DNA from: Plectosphaerella cucumerina
Lineage: Eukaryota; Ascomycota; Sordariomycetes; Glomerellales; Plectosphaerellaceae
Reading direction: 5' to 3'
Length of the DNA stretch: 64,000 bases
Assembly: GCA_020746995.1 (NCBI GenBank)
Contig: JAGPXD010000001.1
Coordinates: 4,712,001-4,776,000 of the forward strand
Shown: positions 9,996 to 22,043 of the stretch, piece by piece
How the letters are laid out: each line of letters begins with the position of its first letter
Position numbering within the stretch: position 1 is the stretch's first letter
Notes under the pieces: model-generated
Told to the model about the DNA's origin: nothing
Databases searched by the model: none
What the model saw: only the letters and a program-made list of their open reading frames with translations
Program-made: the position numbers and the translations under genes

Positions 9996-12900
9996 ACGAT
10001 TGAGCAAAGCATCACTGAGCGATCAACGGAGTTGGGGCAAGGGGAGGCGGCTTTTCTACACGGATACACGGAAGAAAGAGAGAAGATGGATGGAAAGAAA
10101 GACAGAGAAAGACAGGCATGTTGCTCATGAGATGGCTTAGAGAAACGATCGACGAACGATGGACGCAGGCGGCGGTTCTTTTCTACACCCGTTGTGGCGG
10201 GGTCCGGATGGCAGACTCTTCTCTCGTGGTCGTTCTGGAAATGACCCGGTAGCATGAACCGCAGCAACAACGCATGGAAAACACCGGGCGCACATGTTCA
10301 GTGAAGATGTGTATGTAGAGCTGTGGGATGCTGTATGAAGTGCTTCCTTCGTCTCGCAGTACTCCCGTTCCATGACTTCGGCATGACCGGCTGGTTGACC
10401 AAAACACATGCATGGCGATGCCTATGCCGATGATATCTGATCTGAAGCCCCAAGTGACAACCTCATCACCTGCAGGGGATGGAAGACCTTCTCGCAAGTA
10501 TTCTGGAAGGTATTTTCTCTCGCTCGCTGCGTCGACTGACTGATCTGCCATGATAGCAATATGTCAACATGACAGAATACCACGTTTGCCACCCGGCTCT
10601 TGCCATGGCAACAACACCAGAGAGGACCGCGTTCCTGCAGGCCCAGGCTTCGACTGTTCTGCAGCCACCACCCCTGACCGCTCCCAAGCCCAGTCACCGC
10701 CTTTGAAGATTACACCCCTCGCGGGACATGAGTTGACCTGCTCGATATGACCAGATGCTTCTCTGCAGAACATGCCAAACCCACAGCGGTGGGACTGAAA
10801 TACATCAGGCACCTGCCAAAGAGTTCTCGCGCTGCCCAGCAACAGCCACCTCACCGCCAGTGCGATCATGCCAGGACGCAGAAGGAGGGGGAAGGACCAG
10901 CGGCCAGCCACTAGGAAACCAGGCGTGTCCGTTTGCACGAGCAAGGAGTCATTGATTTTTATTGCCATCTCCTCTCGAGCAGATAGACAAGGGGAGTGAG
11001 AGTCGATACGGCAGCAGACTCTTCTGCAGTTTCACACTCCCTCTCCCGCCGTACGGTCCGCCCGGGCGTCCTGCAGCCACCCGCCCCCCTCCGAGGTAGC
11101 ATGTGCCCCTGGCAGGCGGCGACAGCATCGCGAGACCGTCGGTCTACCGCGCGCCGACATGACCCGACTCCCCTAAGCCACGCTCCGAGGCTGATGGCAT
11201 CCCGCGTCCTTCATATTCTATTACCAGACACGAGGCTTACACGATCCTCGCGGGGGGTATATCACCCATCCCGGTATAACACACACACATAGTGTGGGAC
11301 CGAGCCGGATCATCATCGACATGGTCTCATGCCGGGGCAAGGGAAACTGAAACACCGCGCAGGACCCCAAAACCAGCCGACAGAAAGAAGCATCTCTTCC
11401 AAAAGTGGACGCGCGTCTGGAGCCCGCCCCTGTCCAACGCGTACAGGCACCGGATTGGGCAGTGGCGAGGCCATCTTCTCCCCTTCCCCGTCTTCACCGC
11501 TCATCGCCCCAGCCACGCTGTATGGACGGGGAACATCCAACCCTTGTCCCGAAACCCACTCCAGCCACGGCCAGGGACAGGAAGGCAGCAATACTCGTGA
11601 AAGGATCTGCGCAGGCTGGGCCAGGGAAGAAAAAAGCAAAGTCCGAGTGGTTGGGTGATTGATCTGACTCACACCTGTGAGGGACGAACGAAGCGTGTCG
11701 TGGTGAGGAGCCCGTTCGCGGTGGCTGAACACAATGGGGGACCGGAGCTGCTTCCGAGGCGCAGGCAGGGAGTTGCTTGGAGAGTCATTTCATGCTGTCA
11801 GTGGATGTCAGTGGGCCGGGGGGAGAGCTTGACTGCGCACAGGCGGCGGGATGTAACGGTTTACGACCATGATGCCGGGAGAGGAGATGCGACGACTGTC
11901 AGTGTGCTCCGGCTTCAGGCGTGGCTGAAATCGCCCCGTCGGCTCCTCTCCAGGTTGAAACTTTTGATCGGACGGAGGGGCCGAGGAGTTGAAGGGCCTC
12001 AAGAAGCCGGGATATCCTTCTTTCAAGGCGATCTAGAAAGGTCTAAGGATCCTCGCGACGGCCGATGGATAGGTGCCCCAAGCGTCGAGGTCAACGGCCT
12101 TGGACGAAGCCATCCTTGGGCCGGGGTGGCTGGCATTCCGTCGTCGGTAGCACACTGGGATGAGCCTTGTCTCCCAGGGACGATGTGCTCAAGGCGCGCG
12201 ATCGACTGGCAATCCTACGATGAGGAAGGTTTCGGGACACTCACAGGATTCCTTCCGAGATCTCGCAATTGCCTCACATGTCCTACAAGCTTCTCCTCCT
12301 CAACTCCCACGGTCATCGCAGGGTCATGGGGTCCGATATCTCTGCCGAGAACGGCGCAACGTCTGGGATACGCCTTGGGTAGAACTCGGCCCACTGACGC
12401 AAGAATGTCATGATGTTGTCGGGGGAAGAAGTCGGCTACTCGCCTGGCATCGCGATCGCAAGAGTCACGTGCGGAACTGGCACTTCCGGACCAGCTCCAG
12501 GTCGGGGCACGTCAGAGACGGGCTTGGCCGGTTGTCACCTACGTTCGTACATGCCCGACCAGTTTGGGCATGAAGTGCAATGGGGTGCAGCTGAAACATG
12601 CACAAGGCCAGGGCGATCAGGTAGCCGGCATGTAGCCAAGAGCTTCAGGACTAGACCAAGATGCCAGTACGAGGACGAGAGGACGTAGGTTGCGGAACTA
12701 GGGCGACCGCCATGGCCGGTCGGCACGTCAGGAGCTGGCCCAGCTGAGCTGAGGGACGGGCTCTCGCTTCTTCGAGTTGCCGAAGCATCCCGCGGCCGCG
12801 GCCGTCAAGGTTTTGGCGTGAGAGGCTGTGCGCCAGTCAAGGGACGTGCCGGAGAGTCGAAACAAACAAGAGGCCGAGGGCCGTCGGGCACTGGGCCGGT

Positions 12901-13957
12901 GACGAGGACTTGCCCGAAAAGGCAACGAGCTCTGCGCAGCTCTGGGCTGGCTTCTCGCTCCATTGATTGCGGCCTGAGAAGGTTCGGGGTTGCGGCGACG
13001 GCTTCTCGAGCTTCTGCGACGCGATGAGTGCGTGGGAGGATGCGCCGGTATCGAGGAGCAATGGAGAAGACGGCGAAGCTCTCGTCGCCTCACTCGAGTG
13101 ATTGGCCCCGAGCTTCCCGCTACGCAGCGAGATGGGGCCGGTGCCCAGGGACTCCCCGCGGCGGATCTGGCACCAGCGGCATCGCGCGTTCGCTACTGGC
13201 CCCGCGACGACCCGCGGGCCCGGCACGCATGAATCTGGTGACGTCTGGCGCTGCGATTTTGAAATGTGCCGGGCCAAAACAACGCGTGGGACGGGAACTC
13301 AACGCGGCGAGACCGTGTAAAAACGGCGACGGGCGGTCTCGGCCACGCGAACGGGGCGCTGGGTGAACGGGTGTCCCCTGGAGGTGCTAGGGACGCTGGG
13401 TCGCGTTCGCCGTCGCCGTCAACATGACGCCCGTGTCGAATGGGGGGGAAGAGGACGAGGTCAGGCGAATGGCGGCAGGTGGTCGAGATGGGCCGGCCCT
13501 TTATGCGGCCACCAAGCACAGTGGGGTGGGCAAGCAGAGGTCTCGAGGGCGCGACGGGCGTGACGGACGAAGTTGAGTGGCCGGGGCGCGTGTCTTCAGC
13601 GCGGAAGCCCCGTCAGGCACCAAACAATGGGCACCAAGACGGGACGGCTGTTCCGCGAAAGGTTCGTCTGAAGAGACCAGCCACCGCCTTTTTTTTTCCA
13701 GGAAGGGTCGTCGGACGGTGGACGCTGTTAGCGTAACGGAATGGAGCTCGGTCCTGGTGCCGCCGCTGGGAGTTGGTGTCTATCGCTGTTGGGTCGTGGA
13801 GTGCGTCTGGTGTACTGTCCTCTGGTAGGGGTTGATGAAGAAAGAACCGGTACCGGCAGGGCGGCATGTTGCTCCGTGGGGAGCCCGAGTGATGCTTCCC
13901 GGCCGGATCGCCCAGCTTGTCATTGAGCCGTGGTTCACTAAGGTCCGGGGTGGCTCT

Positions 13958-13986
13958 CATGATCACCGCCAGGCGTGGTGATCATG
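13958..13986. repeat. perfect 10-bp inverted repeat with 9-nt spacer
   Basis: The arms CATGATCACC (13958-13967) and GGTGATCATG (13977-13986) are exact reverse complements around a 9-base loop. The loop can add a G-T and a C-G pair. It lies in gene-free DNA about 3.1 kb before the bZIP start codon. It could be a dyad binding site or an RNA hairpin; no family match is known to me. Confidence 0.7.
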
Positions 13987-15702
13987 CAGCCAGCCCATCA
14001 TCGAAGAGGGAGACCGGGAGGGAAAGAGACTGACAGGGCATGCCGGCCTGCTGAGTCTGGGCGTGATGAATGATGTGGGATGGTATGGGACGGGCACGGC
14101 GCGCCGCGTGCGCAGCGGAGAGACAGTGGCTTCTCGCTGGGCGGCAGGCGGAGGTCATTAGCAGTGTCGATGGCGCGCGGCGATGCTGTCGAGACGAGTG
14201 GCCGTTGCAGGGTCGAGAGTGGTGAAGGGGCGGGCGGGAGAGACGCTGGAGGGTGGGTTAGGTAGCAGGGCCGGGTCGTGGGGTCCAAGGGTCGTCGCTG
14301 CCCAACCTGCCGGACCTGCACTTTCCCTTTCCTGTCTTCTCCTTCCCGTAAGGTAGTGGCAGGCAGGCAGACAGGTTGAGGGAAGGAAGGTATTCAGCCA
14401 TCGGAGCACGCATCGGCCGCGCGGGTGGTGTGTTAGTGAGCTATTCTGGTGGTCCAGCAAGGGGGATCCTCACCCGCTCCTTCCTGAAGTCTTCCGAAGA
14501 AACAGGAAGGCGGGACGGACAGACCCCTGGGTGATTGGCTACCGGGACCGGGCAGGTGCTACGGGATGCTCCAATGCTACTGCCCATCGGCGATTTGCAC
14601 GGGGTGGGCTGTGGTTTTTGCTTCTTCCCAGCCCACTTTCTCCCCCTTCCAGTGTCCCCCCCTTCCTCCAGTGTCCCCACGTTCAACCTCACTGCTATTC
14701 CTTCACCGTCTCTTTCCTGCGATGCCCTCGAGGGCCCTCCCAGGTTGGACCCTTCACCCTCATTGGGCTCCATCCATGTCCCAGCCCCCTCCTTCTCTTG
14801 AGTGAGTGAGGCCCAGCCCAGCCCGCGCCCGTCCGCCCCTCTCAGTCAGGGCTCGCTCTCCGACTCTCTTCCTTTGACGGTTCTATTTTCATGACTTCTG
14901 TTTGTTCTTCCGGTGGCCCCCGTCCACTGAGGGCCCTTGTCTTCAGCAACGTCCACCCCAGGGCCTTGCGCCCATCACCGTCGTCATCGTGGTGCTGAGG
15001 GCCGCCATTCGTCTGAGAGGCCTTCACCGTCACATCTCGCTCCATCAGGCACCGCGAGTCGATTTCGGAGCAGGCTGCTGCTGCTGCTGCTGCCACTGCT
15101 GCTGTCGATGGGCACGGGACGGGACGGGCGAGGCGTGGGATTAAGGCCGACTGACGCGACGACTCCTGGGCATTCATCTCTTGCTGCTTCGATATGCAAA
15201 CGGGCTCCTCTCTCGGCTCGTTCCCCGGAGGCACAGTGATCCATCTCATCAGGCTCGACAATTCTGAGTCACCGCGCGCGAATGAGCAGGACGGAATCTC
15301 GAGGCGGTCTGGCTGTTCTGTTCAACATCAGGCTTGGGCTCGAGTGAGCCGGGCCTCTCCCGTGGCCTCTGGGTATTCATGGCTGGCTGGCTTTGGCCGT
15401 TTGCTGCTGCACCGAAAAGTCCGTGGAAAGGGGCATGTCGGTCAAAGCTCGTGTCACACATCCGATGACATGACATGATGGGAGCTCGAGGCTTGGAAGC
15501 CTTGTTCAATGTCTGGCTACCTGCCTCCCCGCGCAGCCCTCCCGCACTTACATCATGTGTCCGGCGACGGCTGGCAGCCCGACGACGACATACCCAGGCG
15601 CTCCGAAGTTTACTTCGAGGCGAGAAAGACCCTTCCCGTCCCTCCAATGCACTGGTGCCGGCAATCGACTCTCGGACGGGTCAATCTCGAAGGAAAAAAA
15701 AG

Positions 15703-15728
15703 AGTCACAGTCACAGTCACAGTCACAG
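15703..15728. repeat. AGTCAC simple repeat
   Basis: Four to five tandem copies of a 6-base unit follow a run of eight A. It is an ordinary microsatellite in the pyrimidine/purine-biased region before the bZIP gene. Confidence 0.8.
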
Positions 15729-16783
15729 GACAGGACAAGACGAGACACGCAAAAAAGACCCGAGAGTGGGCACTTCTCCGCCGTCTTGGCAGCTTGGAGT
15801 GGACGTGCTGCCCTGGCCCTGGTCCGCTCTCTTTCGCTCCCTCAAGCTTCTGTCTCGCCGTTTCCCTCGTCGCACCCCCCCTTTTCTCCTCCGACCACCC
15901 TCCACGACCACAAATCCCACCACCCGCCGCAACTCTCGTCATCTCGGATGGCTTCTCGTTCGTCCGTCTAGGCTGTTGGAACCCCACCCCTTTCAACCGA
16001 CCCAGAACTGACCACCACGCCCACCCAACCCACCCAACACCCACACCACCACACACCCCTCCCCTCCCCCCATCCATCCATCTTCTTGCTCCCCTTCGTC
16101 TTTTCGCCGGGGGCCCAGCCTGACCGTTTCTTGAGCACGAGTACCCTTGCTTCAAACTGGGCCTCCACACCAAGGAAGTATTCCGTCGGCCCATCCCACG
16201 CTGAACTGCCGCACCTCGTCGTTCAAAGTACATGTCTACTTAACCCAGGCCCCTACCCACCCTCCCGCGAGCCGGCCGTCAAGTCAAATACTGTACGTGC
16301 GCACCACCCGACCACACGGCGTACATTGCATCCAGATCCGTACATCCATCCATCCGCCCACCAGCAACCATCAGCACTCTCACGAGCACCCCGGCCCTGC
16401 CTCGTCGCTCGCTCGCTCTCTTCTCTACGACATTCTTGTTTATTGTTGTCCCCTTCGCCCCTTCTTCTACCGGGCCCCCTCACTCTCGTGTTCCAACAAC
16501 CAAGGACGCAATCCAAGAGTCCACCGACACCTTGGATTCCATATCACGCGAACCCGCTCCAAATGTAAGTCGCATCTCCTCTCCATGCCCCCCCATACCG
16601 CGCACTGCAGCACGCAACATATCTACCCGTACTCGCCCCCCCTCCTTCGTCCCGTTTTAGGACACACCCGCCCTTCCCCCAAGCCTGCATATCAAGACCT
16701 CAGCCCGCACATCTATTCCCACTAGAAGGGCCCCCCCAGCACCCCATCACCACTGCAACTGCATCTTCCTCCTCTCTCTCCTC

Positions 16784-16811
16784 CACACACACACACACAC
16801 ACACACACACC
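16784..16811. repeat. CA dinucleotide microsatellite
   Basis: About fourteen CA units in the presumed 5' leader or promoter of the bZIP gene. This is a likely length-variable marker. Confidence 0.9.
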
Positions 16812-17052
16812 GCACACCGCACTCAACATCGCATTTCTTCGTGGGCTTCAAACACTCTTCATCTTTTCCCCCTTCTACTCTTCAGACTGCACCTTCCTCG
16901 CCCTTTGCGACTTCAACCCTTCAGCCCACATGCGGTGGGCCGTCATCGACAACGCCACAACCTACTAACACACCCTCCAGCCCAACGGCTCGCCCTAAAC
17001 ACCACACAACTGGAGCGTCGCCAACTTGCTTGTCGCGCTCACAGCTTCTACC

Positions 17053-18991
17053 ATGGTCTCCACGTTTCAGATGCAGTCCTACTACAGACCGACGCCCCTG
17101 TCTGTCGACACGAATCAGGCCCAGAAGTACTTTGAGGAGGAGGACCAGGGCGTTCTCGACGAGAGCATCCTCGATCACAGCGCAGTCGACTCAGGCCTCG
17201 AAATGTCACCACCCATGGTCGACAGCAGGCGGGACTCTTTCGCCGTCGGATCCTCACTCTTCTCTCCCAAGCACGAGGACTGGCATTCGGTCGATATGCA
17301 GTCCATTCCCTCCAACAACCCCTTCATCGAGCAGCCGCAGCCGCCGCAGCAGCAGCACAGCAACAACCCCTTCATGCGCCTCGACCAGCACCAGCCCTCG
17401 CCCTTCGGCCCCCGCTCCAATACCTGGTCTCTCGGTCACGGCTCCGGCTCCTGTACCCCCATGCAGCAGTTTGACGGCATCGGCCCCGAGTACGAAAACC
17501 CCGCCGCCTCCATCTTCCACCGCCCCATGCAGGGCCAGACGCCCTTCACCAACCCCACCGGCCAGCTGAACCTCTTTTCTTCCATCGGCTCTGGCGCCCA
17601 GTCCATCCCCACCTCGCCCCAGAAGGGCTGGCTCGGCCTCGGCGACAAGAAGATGCGCCCCGGCAGCCCAGGCATCCGCTCTCACAACGACATGCGCCGC
17701 GGAGACGGCATCCGGAAGAAGAACGCCCGCTTCGAGATTCCCGCCGAGCGCAACCTGGGCAACATCGACCACCTCATCTCCCAGTCCACCGACGAACAGG
17801 AGATCAAGGAGCTGAAGCAGCAGAAGCGCCTCCTGCGCAACAGACAAGCAGCGTAAGTCCTACCTTCCGGTCCCCTCCAGTGTTCTTGTGGGCCTCGCGC
17901 TAACATCCCTATTCAGCCTTGACTCTCGCCAGCGCAAGAAGCAGCACACGGAGCGCCTTGAGGACGAGAAGAAGAGCTTCACCGCCCACATCACGGATCT
18001 CGAGGACCTCGTCTCCGACCTCAAGACGCAGATGGAGCAGCTCATGCGGGAGAAACAGTCGTACCAGGAGTACGTCGAGTCCCTGACCATGGAGAAGGAG
18101 GAAATGATCCGCGCCCACACCATTGAGACGGGCGACCTCCGCAAAAAGGTCAGCGTCCTCAGCGACCACGTTCAGAGGCTCGAGGGTGCCGCCATGGCCT
18201 CGGGCGTCGGCCCCCAGGGTGCCTTCCAGGGTTACGACGAGATGGACACCATGGGTATGCCCGGCGCCTGGGACAACGTCAACTTCCTCGGCGAGTACCA
18301 GGTCGAGCCCGAGCCGAAGCAGGAGCTTCCTGTTGTGCCCGTCAAGAAGCAGGAGGTCCACTTCCCCACCGAGGTCGACAAGCCTTCGTCCCAGGGCGGC
18401 CTCCTCTTCATGCTCTTCCTCGTCGGCGCCTTTGTCCTCTCGAACCGCTCCATGCCCAGCATCCCCCGCGTGTCCGATGACGTGCGTGCCGAGGCCGCAA
18501 CACTGCTCGAGAACGTCTTCAAGGATGCCGGCGTCAACGAGCCCTCAGCCTCGGTCCAGGTCGCCGCGCCCAAGCCTTCAGGCTCTGCATCGTGGGCTAG
18601 CAATTCAGCCATGCCCATGCACGATACCTCCATGGGCGGCGTGGCCCCGTCGATGCTTGGCCAGCTGGGCGACTCCCTCACACAGCCGACCGAGACGCAG
18701 ACAAACGAGCAAATCTTTTCCCTCTCCGCCGCTCAATACAACGGCGTTGCTTCGCAGGACTTCATGCACAACAGCGTCCCCGAGCGGACAACCTCCCAAG
18801 GGAGGCGGAACCTGGCGGCGGCCATGGCGTCGATGCGCAGCACCAACAAGCAGTCGGCGGCCGAGGTTTACACACGATCGCTCCTCTGGGACCAGATTCC
18901 CAGCGACGTGGTCAAGAACTTTGCGAAAATGGTTGCAGAGTGCAACAGTGCGCAGCAGAACGAACAGCAGCAATGCATGGAAGCGACTTGA
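17053..18991 (+). CDS. bZIP transcription factor with a C-terminal hydrophobic segment
   Basis: Exons 17053-17852 and 17917-18991, with intron 17853-17916 (GTAAGT, CTAAC branch, TTCAG), give 624 residues. The start ATG at 17053 has a good context (ACCATGG). The intron splits the basic region: RLLRNRQAA-LDSRQRKKQH follows the bZIP N-x7-R layout. A long coiled coil then runs about 90 residues (ERLEDEKKSFTAHITDLEDL and onward). The N-terminal half is Ser/Pro/Gln/Asn rich, like an activation region, with two NNPFIEQ/NNPFMRL-like repeats. Around residues 427-441 is a hydrophobic stretch, GLLFMLFLVGAFVLS, which could be a membrane anchor or just a buried helix. I cannot name the orthologue with confidence. 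It sits alone between two long gene-free regions, fitting a complex regulator. Confidence 0.85.
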
Positions 18992-19747
18992 TGACTTGAC
19001 GATTCCAACGACACGAACCCAAAAAAAGACACGACCAATCTTACGAACCCTAGGGACCGGCGCCGTGGCAGCACTGGCAGCCGGTTTCCCACCTCATCGC
19101 GCGCGTGCTTTTTTTCCATCAACCTCTCCTCTCCCCTTTTGGACGATTTTCGAATACAGCCACCGCTGCTCCCGCAGCATCGTCCGCACACACCCAGACA
19201 ACGTTGCTCACGCACCGCATCATGTTGACTTTCCCCCCCTTTCCCCCTTCTACAACGTATTTAACATTCTTGCGGCACGAGCTATTCTTGCACATATCTC
19301 AACAGCCGCCCTTTTTTACCCCGCCTAGGCTACAGTCGGCCGGGCTTTTTGTCTGATTTTGGAGCCAGCGAGCGCGCATCATGTTTTGTCTCCTTTGCAT
19401 CTCCTCTGCTGCTTTTTCGGTCTATGGGCTTCTCACATGTTTCATGCCCCGGCGGTGCATCGGCGACAAACAGAGTCGGAAGGAGAGCTTGGTTGCCAGT
19501 GCCAACGACTTTCCTTGAACATCTCTCGGAGCTTCTTGTACAACGTCGGCCGCCCATGGAGGAGGGGGGTAGGGACCCCCGGGGGCGGCCAGGTGACGCT
19601 TAGGCGGGCAGAGCTGGTCTCACGGACTATGGGACGGGGTTTGGGGGACACGGGACGGCAAGGAAGTCCAGGAGCGACAGGCGCCGGATATGTGGCGGGT
19701 GATTTTTGGGAAGACAAAGCGGCGATGGATGGGACACGGCCTACCGG

Positions 19748-19814
19748 AGGACAGGACAGGATAGGCGGCCAGGACAGGCCAGGACATCAGGGACAGGACA
19801 GGACAGGGACAGGA
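19748..19814. repeat. degenerate GGACA tandem array
   Basis: The unit GGACA recurs about nine times, sometimes separated by GGCC, TAGG or G. It lies in noncoding DNA and looks like an ordinary low-complexity minisatellite. Confidence 0.7.
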
Positions 19815-20379
19815 GAGGGCCGTTGGCAAGCAGCCGGACATGACGATGACGACGATGACGACCGAGGTTTGACGGGAACACGAGACCCACGGGCTTTTCA
19901 TGATACGACTACCACGACGAGAACAAGCGAAGCGAGCATTTTACCTGGTTCATGCAGTGGACACAGGACGAGGGGGGGCAGAGGACCACCAGACACCATT
20001 TCCCTATGTCGTGTATGTAGCGCACACGCATGGACCACGAGGGTAATAACCGCACTCAGTGCACCATGACCATTATGTTGTTCGTACATTCGCAGCCAAG
20101 TGAACGTGATGCCGTGAAGGACGGAGAAGCGATGGGATCGACAAACTCCCGTGATCTGAGGACGCGGCGGACGAGTGGAAACGATGCGCGCTGGATGGGG
20201 GGCGAGGAGGGCATCAAGGCACCTGTGTTTCCAAACTTGGAAACCTTGGGTGGTGCGTGACGCGATGTTGGCAGGGGGGCTGGGCAAGGCGAAGGAAGGG
20301 CACCGCACCTAAGCTTCGGGTTTTGGGCCGCAGCGAGAGGAAGAACAGAGGCTGAGACCTCCTGATCCATCTCTTCCCC

Positions 20380-20404
20380 CACCACCACCACCACCACCAC
20401 CACC
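20380..20404. repeat. CCA trinucleotide repeat
   Basis: Eight consecutive CCA/ACC units in intergenic DNA. Confidence 0.85.
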
Positions 20405-22043
20405 TGGAGGGTACAGGTAAGACATTGTATCTGCTCGGACTGCTAGCTCGTGGGTAGGAAAGGGTCCTGTCTGAGACAAGAGGTTCTACCTCCCGTTGGC
20501 GGCTGATTCTCCATCACAAACGGGAAGACAAGGTCTACAAAGCGCACCCGCGGAGCTAGCGACGGTCCGCGTGGACGGGGGCGAGGGAATTCCCTTTGGT
20601 TCCCGCGCCTGCCTAGCTGTTTTTCTTCCCGCTACTGGTTACTGGCTCAGAGTGTGAGGGGGGCACCTCGACGTGATGCGATCTCGTGCGTGACGCGGAT
20701 GCGGGGGAGGTGTGGTGTGTGGTGTGTGTGTTCGGGGTACAGGCCCGGAAAGGGGGGGAAGGGTGCGCCCATTCTCTTCACACGGTGGTCTCCCCGGGGG
20801 ATCTGATGACTCGGCAGATCGGTGATGGCACATACCTACACCACGTATAGGCCGTTCCCGAGAAGAGGTCGTCGTATTGAGGACTTCTTCACCTTTCCCT
20901 CCCCCATCTGTGTGCTCCCATTGCCCGCCTCGGACCCCGGCGGGAGCAACGCTCGCACGTACCGACACACGGCGCGTATCCGGTGAGACTCGCCGCGGCA
21001 GCGAGCATGTCGAGTCCGACGGGAGCGACACGGGCGGAGGAGCGATCGAGGGGGGGCACGGAGACAGCGGCCGGCGGCCTGCCTGCCCGCCTTGCTTGGC
21101 CTATACCTCCTCCCTCGAGTCAAGAGCTTGTTTCTCTTCCCTCGGGAACGTGCCTCCACTTCCCTCAACTCCCTCCACGAGACATCGTGGCTCATCCTCC
21201 GGTTTCTTACGCGGCATGGGTAAAAAGACCGGTTAAGCTTAATGCTTCTCACCTCCGGGGGCTGCAGGTAAGACCATGACGACCACAGTCGGTCCTTGAC
21301 GTGACACCCGCCGGCCAAGGGGCCTCATCGGAGCACCGGAGAGGCAAGCAGGATGAGCTTCCTCCAAGAGAGATAGATGGTTACGCCTAGATTAATTCCA
21401 CAAGATACGCTGACCGAAAACGCCATCTTCCTCGTTCCAAAGCCACCCACCTCTCGTCGTCTCTCTCGCCCGCCGTCGCGATATGCGGCCGCGGGACGAC
21501 TCCCCCAGTACTGCCCTCTCTCTTGTGCGACGGGCAGTTCGTTTCTTCGAGCCGCCACCCTCAACGTGAAACCATCGCGTCGCACGCGGCCACGGCGCTC
21601 GGCAGCCCGTGTGTGCATGAGAGGCTGGCCGACCGGACCACGAACCACACCGGCCTGCTTTGTGGCCGTCCACGGCCCGTTTGATTCCCTCGAGAGCGGC
21701 ACCCGTACTCTCTCGTTCGACCGACGACGGGTCGGGGCCCCTGGACGAGATCATCTCATCAAGGCCACGGGCGGGCGGCCCCCCTGAGGGACAGAGCGGA
21801 CGGACGGGTGGGAGTGTCCGTGGCACGATGCGCAGATAGATCTCCTGCTGTGCGACGACCCCTCGAGGCAGGGACGAGCGGCGATACGCAGCCTGACCAG
21901 ACTCCGTCCTGTCTACTACGTCCATACTACGGCCTCCCGCGGCAGCTGCCCGTGCCGTTCGCGGTGCGCGCGGCGCGGCAGCAGGGAGATCTCCCCGGGC
22001 GGTCGCCGCCCGGCCGTGTCCCTTGAGGTACCGCGCCCCTCCT

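Larger units (their letters stand above)
9996..17052. other. 7 kb without a convincing gene, upstream of the bZIP gene
   Basis: Open frames here are short, overlap on both strands and look like GC-rich chance frames (Arg/Pro/Ser/Gly). From about 14.6 kb the plus strand becomes strongly pyrimidine-rich, as in long fungal 5' leaders. A possible leader intron runs from GTAAGT at 16565 to TTCAG near 16885. Simple repeats occur at 15703-15728 (AGTCAC units) and 16784-16811 (CA units), and a perfect dyad at 13958-13986. A long leader, a noncoding RNA, or a gene too diverged to see are all possible. Confidence 0.4.
18992..22043. other. 3 kb gene-free region between bZIP and Sel1-repeat genes
   Basis: It contains the 3' flanks of the two converging genes. 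Simple repeats occur at 19748-19814 (GGACA-like units), around 19838-19862 (GAYGAC units) and 20380-20404 (CCA units). Long minus-strand frames around 21392-22123 have Arg/Ala/Gly-rich, family-free translations and are not accepted as genes. Confidence 0.4.

Noticed and set aside
11655..12413. 252-codon plus-strand open frame in the 7 kb gap
   Set aside because: The translation is Arg/Gly/Ser/Pro-rich with no family motif, no good splice context and equal-length frames on the other strand; it looks like a GC-driven chance frame.
15509..16123. 204-codon plus-strand open frame before the bZIP gene
   Set aside because: It runs through simple repeats and pyrimidine tracts, and its Pro/Thr/His-rich translation mirrors base composition only.
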